Assembly: GCF_028683095.1 (NCBI RefSeq)
Contig: NZ_JAJUBC010000040.1
Coordinates: forward strand, 1-45,278
Reading direction: 5' to 3'
Length of the DNA stretch: 45,278 nucleotides
From: Enterovibrio gelatinilyticus
Lineage (GTDB): Bacteria; Pseudomonadota; Gammaproteobacteria; Enterobacterales; Vibrionaceae
The notes under the pieces are model-generated. The model did no database searches. It saw nothing but the letters and a program-made list of their open reading frames with translations, and was not told where the DNA came from. The position numbers and the translations under genes are program-made. This document shows, in pieces, positions 44,154 through 45,278 of the stretch (within the stretch, counting starts at the first letter, position 1; every line of letters starts with the position of its first letter).

Positions 44154-45278
44154 TTTTGCCATCACCAACCTCTCCGCCAAACCTCGCTTTTCTATCTCTT
44201 TTGCCAGCGCTTCTTGCGCTTCGGCATCCCCGTGAACAATTCTGATTTCTTTGGACTTTGTTGCTATGCCTTCAATGAACGCAAGGAGATCTTCTCTGTC
44301 TGCATGGGCGGAGTAACCCGACATGGTGTGGATGTGCGCGTTGATGTCGATGTTTTCTCCATCAATGTTGACGTGTTTGTCGCCGCGCTGAATATTACGC
44401 CCGAGGGTTCCCCGAGCTTGGTAGCCGGCAAGAATCACATCAGTGCGTTTATCGGGTAGCAAAGCTTTGAGGTAGTTGAGTACGCGTCCGCCGTTGCACA
44501 TGCCGCTGGCGGCTATCACGATCGCAGGTTCTCCCGTTTGTTTTAGGCGGTTCACCAAGCCAATATGATCACTATGGGTGTTGATGGTGATGCATTGATC
44601 AAAAGCGAGTGGGTGTCGCCCTGAATCGAGCGTGGTTTTGGCTTCTTGGCCCCATAAGGTTTTGAACGCTCGGTATTGTTCTGTCACTTTCGCTGCCATG
44701 GGAGAATCGAGAATAACGGGAATGGTTGACCAAACACGCTTTTCATCTTCGTTAAGCGATTTAGCAATCAGGTTTTCTATATCAAATAGCAGCTCTTGTG
44801 TTCGCCCAACGCTAAAGGCCGGAATAATAACCGCACCACCGTCAAGCAGCGACCGATTGATTAACGTCTTTAAGCGTTCGGCTCGCGATGCAATCGATTC
44901 GTGCGTTTTGTCTCCGTAAGTACTTTCAATGACAAGTACATCAGCTCGCTCTGGTGATTTGGGATCGGGCAGTAACGGGGTGTTGTTTGGCCCTAGGTCG
45001 CCGGAGAACACCAAAACCTGTTGATCTGGTAATTTCACTTCAATGTAAGATGAACCAAGAATATGCCCCGCCGGTTGAAAGCGAATATCGGCGATTGTCC
45101 CGAACGCGTTAGCGACGCTCGACCAAACGCCATACTCTATTGGCTGTGTGAGGGAACGGATCAGGTTCAAAATGCGCTTTCGCTGCCTCGCCTTCATTCC
45201 TAACTGCAAGCGAAGCCCATCATCAAGCATCATCGGCATGAGGTTGGCTGTGGCTTCAGTACAATATATAGGTGCGCG
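44121..45278 (-). CDS. rjg: MBL-fold/beta-CASP RNA exonuclease-like protein, right junction gene (partial, 5' end outside window)
   Basis: The reading frame stays open to the window edge; the first in-frame Met (45239) is preceded by RAPIYCTEATANL, family sequence, so the true start and the HxHxDH metal motif lie beyond the window. Visible: PAGHILGSSYIEV, FSGDLGPNNTPLL, SHSDHIGL-like THSDHIGL, VIAASGMCNGGRVLNYL and HTMSGYSAHADREDLL, typical of beta-CASP mRNA 3'-processing-like nucleases. In vibrios this gene marks the right border of the O-antigen/capsule locus. The last ten residues (EQGPRIRARS) and the stop codon derive from the repeat island. Confidence 0.92.
   Translation of the reverse strand, partial: RAPIYCTEATANLMPMMLDDGLRLQLGMKARQRKRILNLIRSLTQPIEYGVWSSVANAFGTIADIRFQPAGHILGSSYIEVKLPDQQVLVFSGDLGPNNTPLLPDPKSPERADVLVIESTYGDKTHESIASRAERLKTLINRSLLDGGAVIIPAFSVGRTQELLFDIENLIAKSLNEDEKRVWSTIPVILDSPMAAKVTEQYRAFKTLWGQEAKTTLDSGRHPLAFDQCITINTHSDHIGLVNRLKQTGEPAIVIAASGMCNGGRVLNYLKALLPDKRTDVILAGYQARGTLGRNIQRGDKHVNIDGENIDINAHIHTMSGYSAHADREDLLAFIEGIATKSKEIRIVHGDAEAQEALAKEIEKRGLAERLVMAKEQGPRIRARS

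Overview
This 45.3 kb window looks like a chromosomal segment of a Vibrionaceae bacterium (a Vibrio/Grimontia/Enterovibrio/Photobacterium-type genome; genus not resolvable by eye). The reasons are the block dgt-yfbR-comEA-ppiD-hupB-lon-clpX-clpP-tig, with a small ComEA beside ppiD; a surface-polysaccharide locus ending at the MBL-fold 'right junction gene' (rjg) that borders O-antigen/capsule loci in vibrios; a WbfF-type exporter with OtnB-type Wzz; and a 264-bp dispersed element with inverted ends of a kind I recall from vibrios.

Layout. (1) 0.06-11.3 kb, minus strand: nucleotide hydrolases (dgt, yfbR), DNA uptake (comEA) and the protein quality-control cluster (ppiD, hupB, lon with a sigma-32-like promoter, clpX, clpP, tig). 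(2) 11.8-16.3 kb: tRNA-Arg(TCT), a MITE-like element, an MFS transporter, a predicted trypsin-fold lipoprotein and folD behind a perfect 16-bp PurR-type palindrome. (3) 16.7-23.4 kb: two divergent wecA paralogues in opposite orientation enclose ugd, a VanZ-like gene, galE and an unrecognised lipoprotein/secreted-protein pair. (4) 23.9-38.8 kb, all minus strand: the glycan locus. Read 5' to 3' it runs JUMPstart/ops element, small OM barrel, WbfF/Wza-like exporter, four-helix-bundle protein, wzz, neuA, neuB, neuC, wzx, two GT52-like sialyltransferase candidates, wzy (EpsG-like), two GT-A glycosyltransferases and galU. neuABC look like the Campylobacter NeuB1/NeuC1 sialic-acid type, so a Neu5Ac-containing polymer is predicted. 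The part from about 24.8 to 32 kb is conspicuously AT-rich. (5) 39.1-43.9 kb: an unknown lipoprotein and yjbEFGH (gfcABCD-like) on the plus strand. (6) 44.1 kb to the end: rjg, cut by the window edge.

How it fits together: GalU, GalE and Ugd supply UDP-sugars; NeuC, NeuB and NeuA make CMP-sialic acid; WecA starts the lipid-linked unit; the GTs extend it; Wzx flips it, Wzy polymerises it, Wzz sets length; the WbfF exporter and the Yjb/Gfc proteins serve secretion or assembly. This resembles an O-antigen-capsule (group 4-like) arrangement, but no Wzc/Etk kinase, phosphatase or WaaL ligase is in the window.

The most unusual signal is a family of CCTAGG-rich repeat islands (unit close to AAGAGCAAGGTCCTAGG), often accompanied by a 7-bp tandem array. 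They sit at gene 3' ends, mostly as inward-facing inverted arms, and in at least four genes the stop codon itself lies in repeat sequence. They punctuate the glycan locus at its module boundaries.
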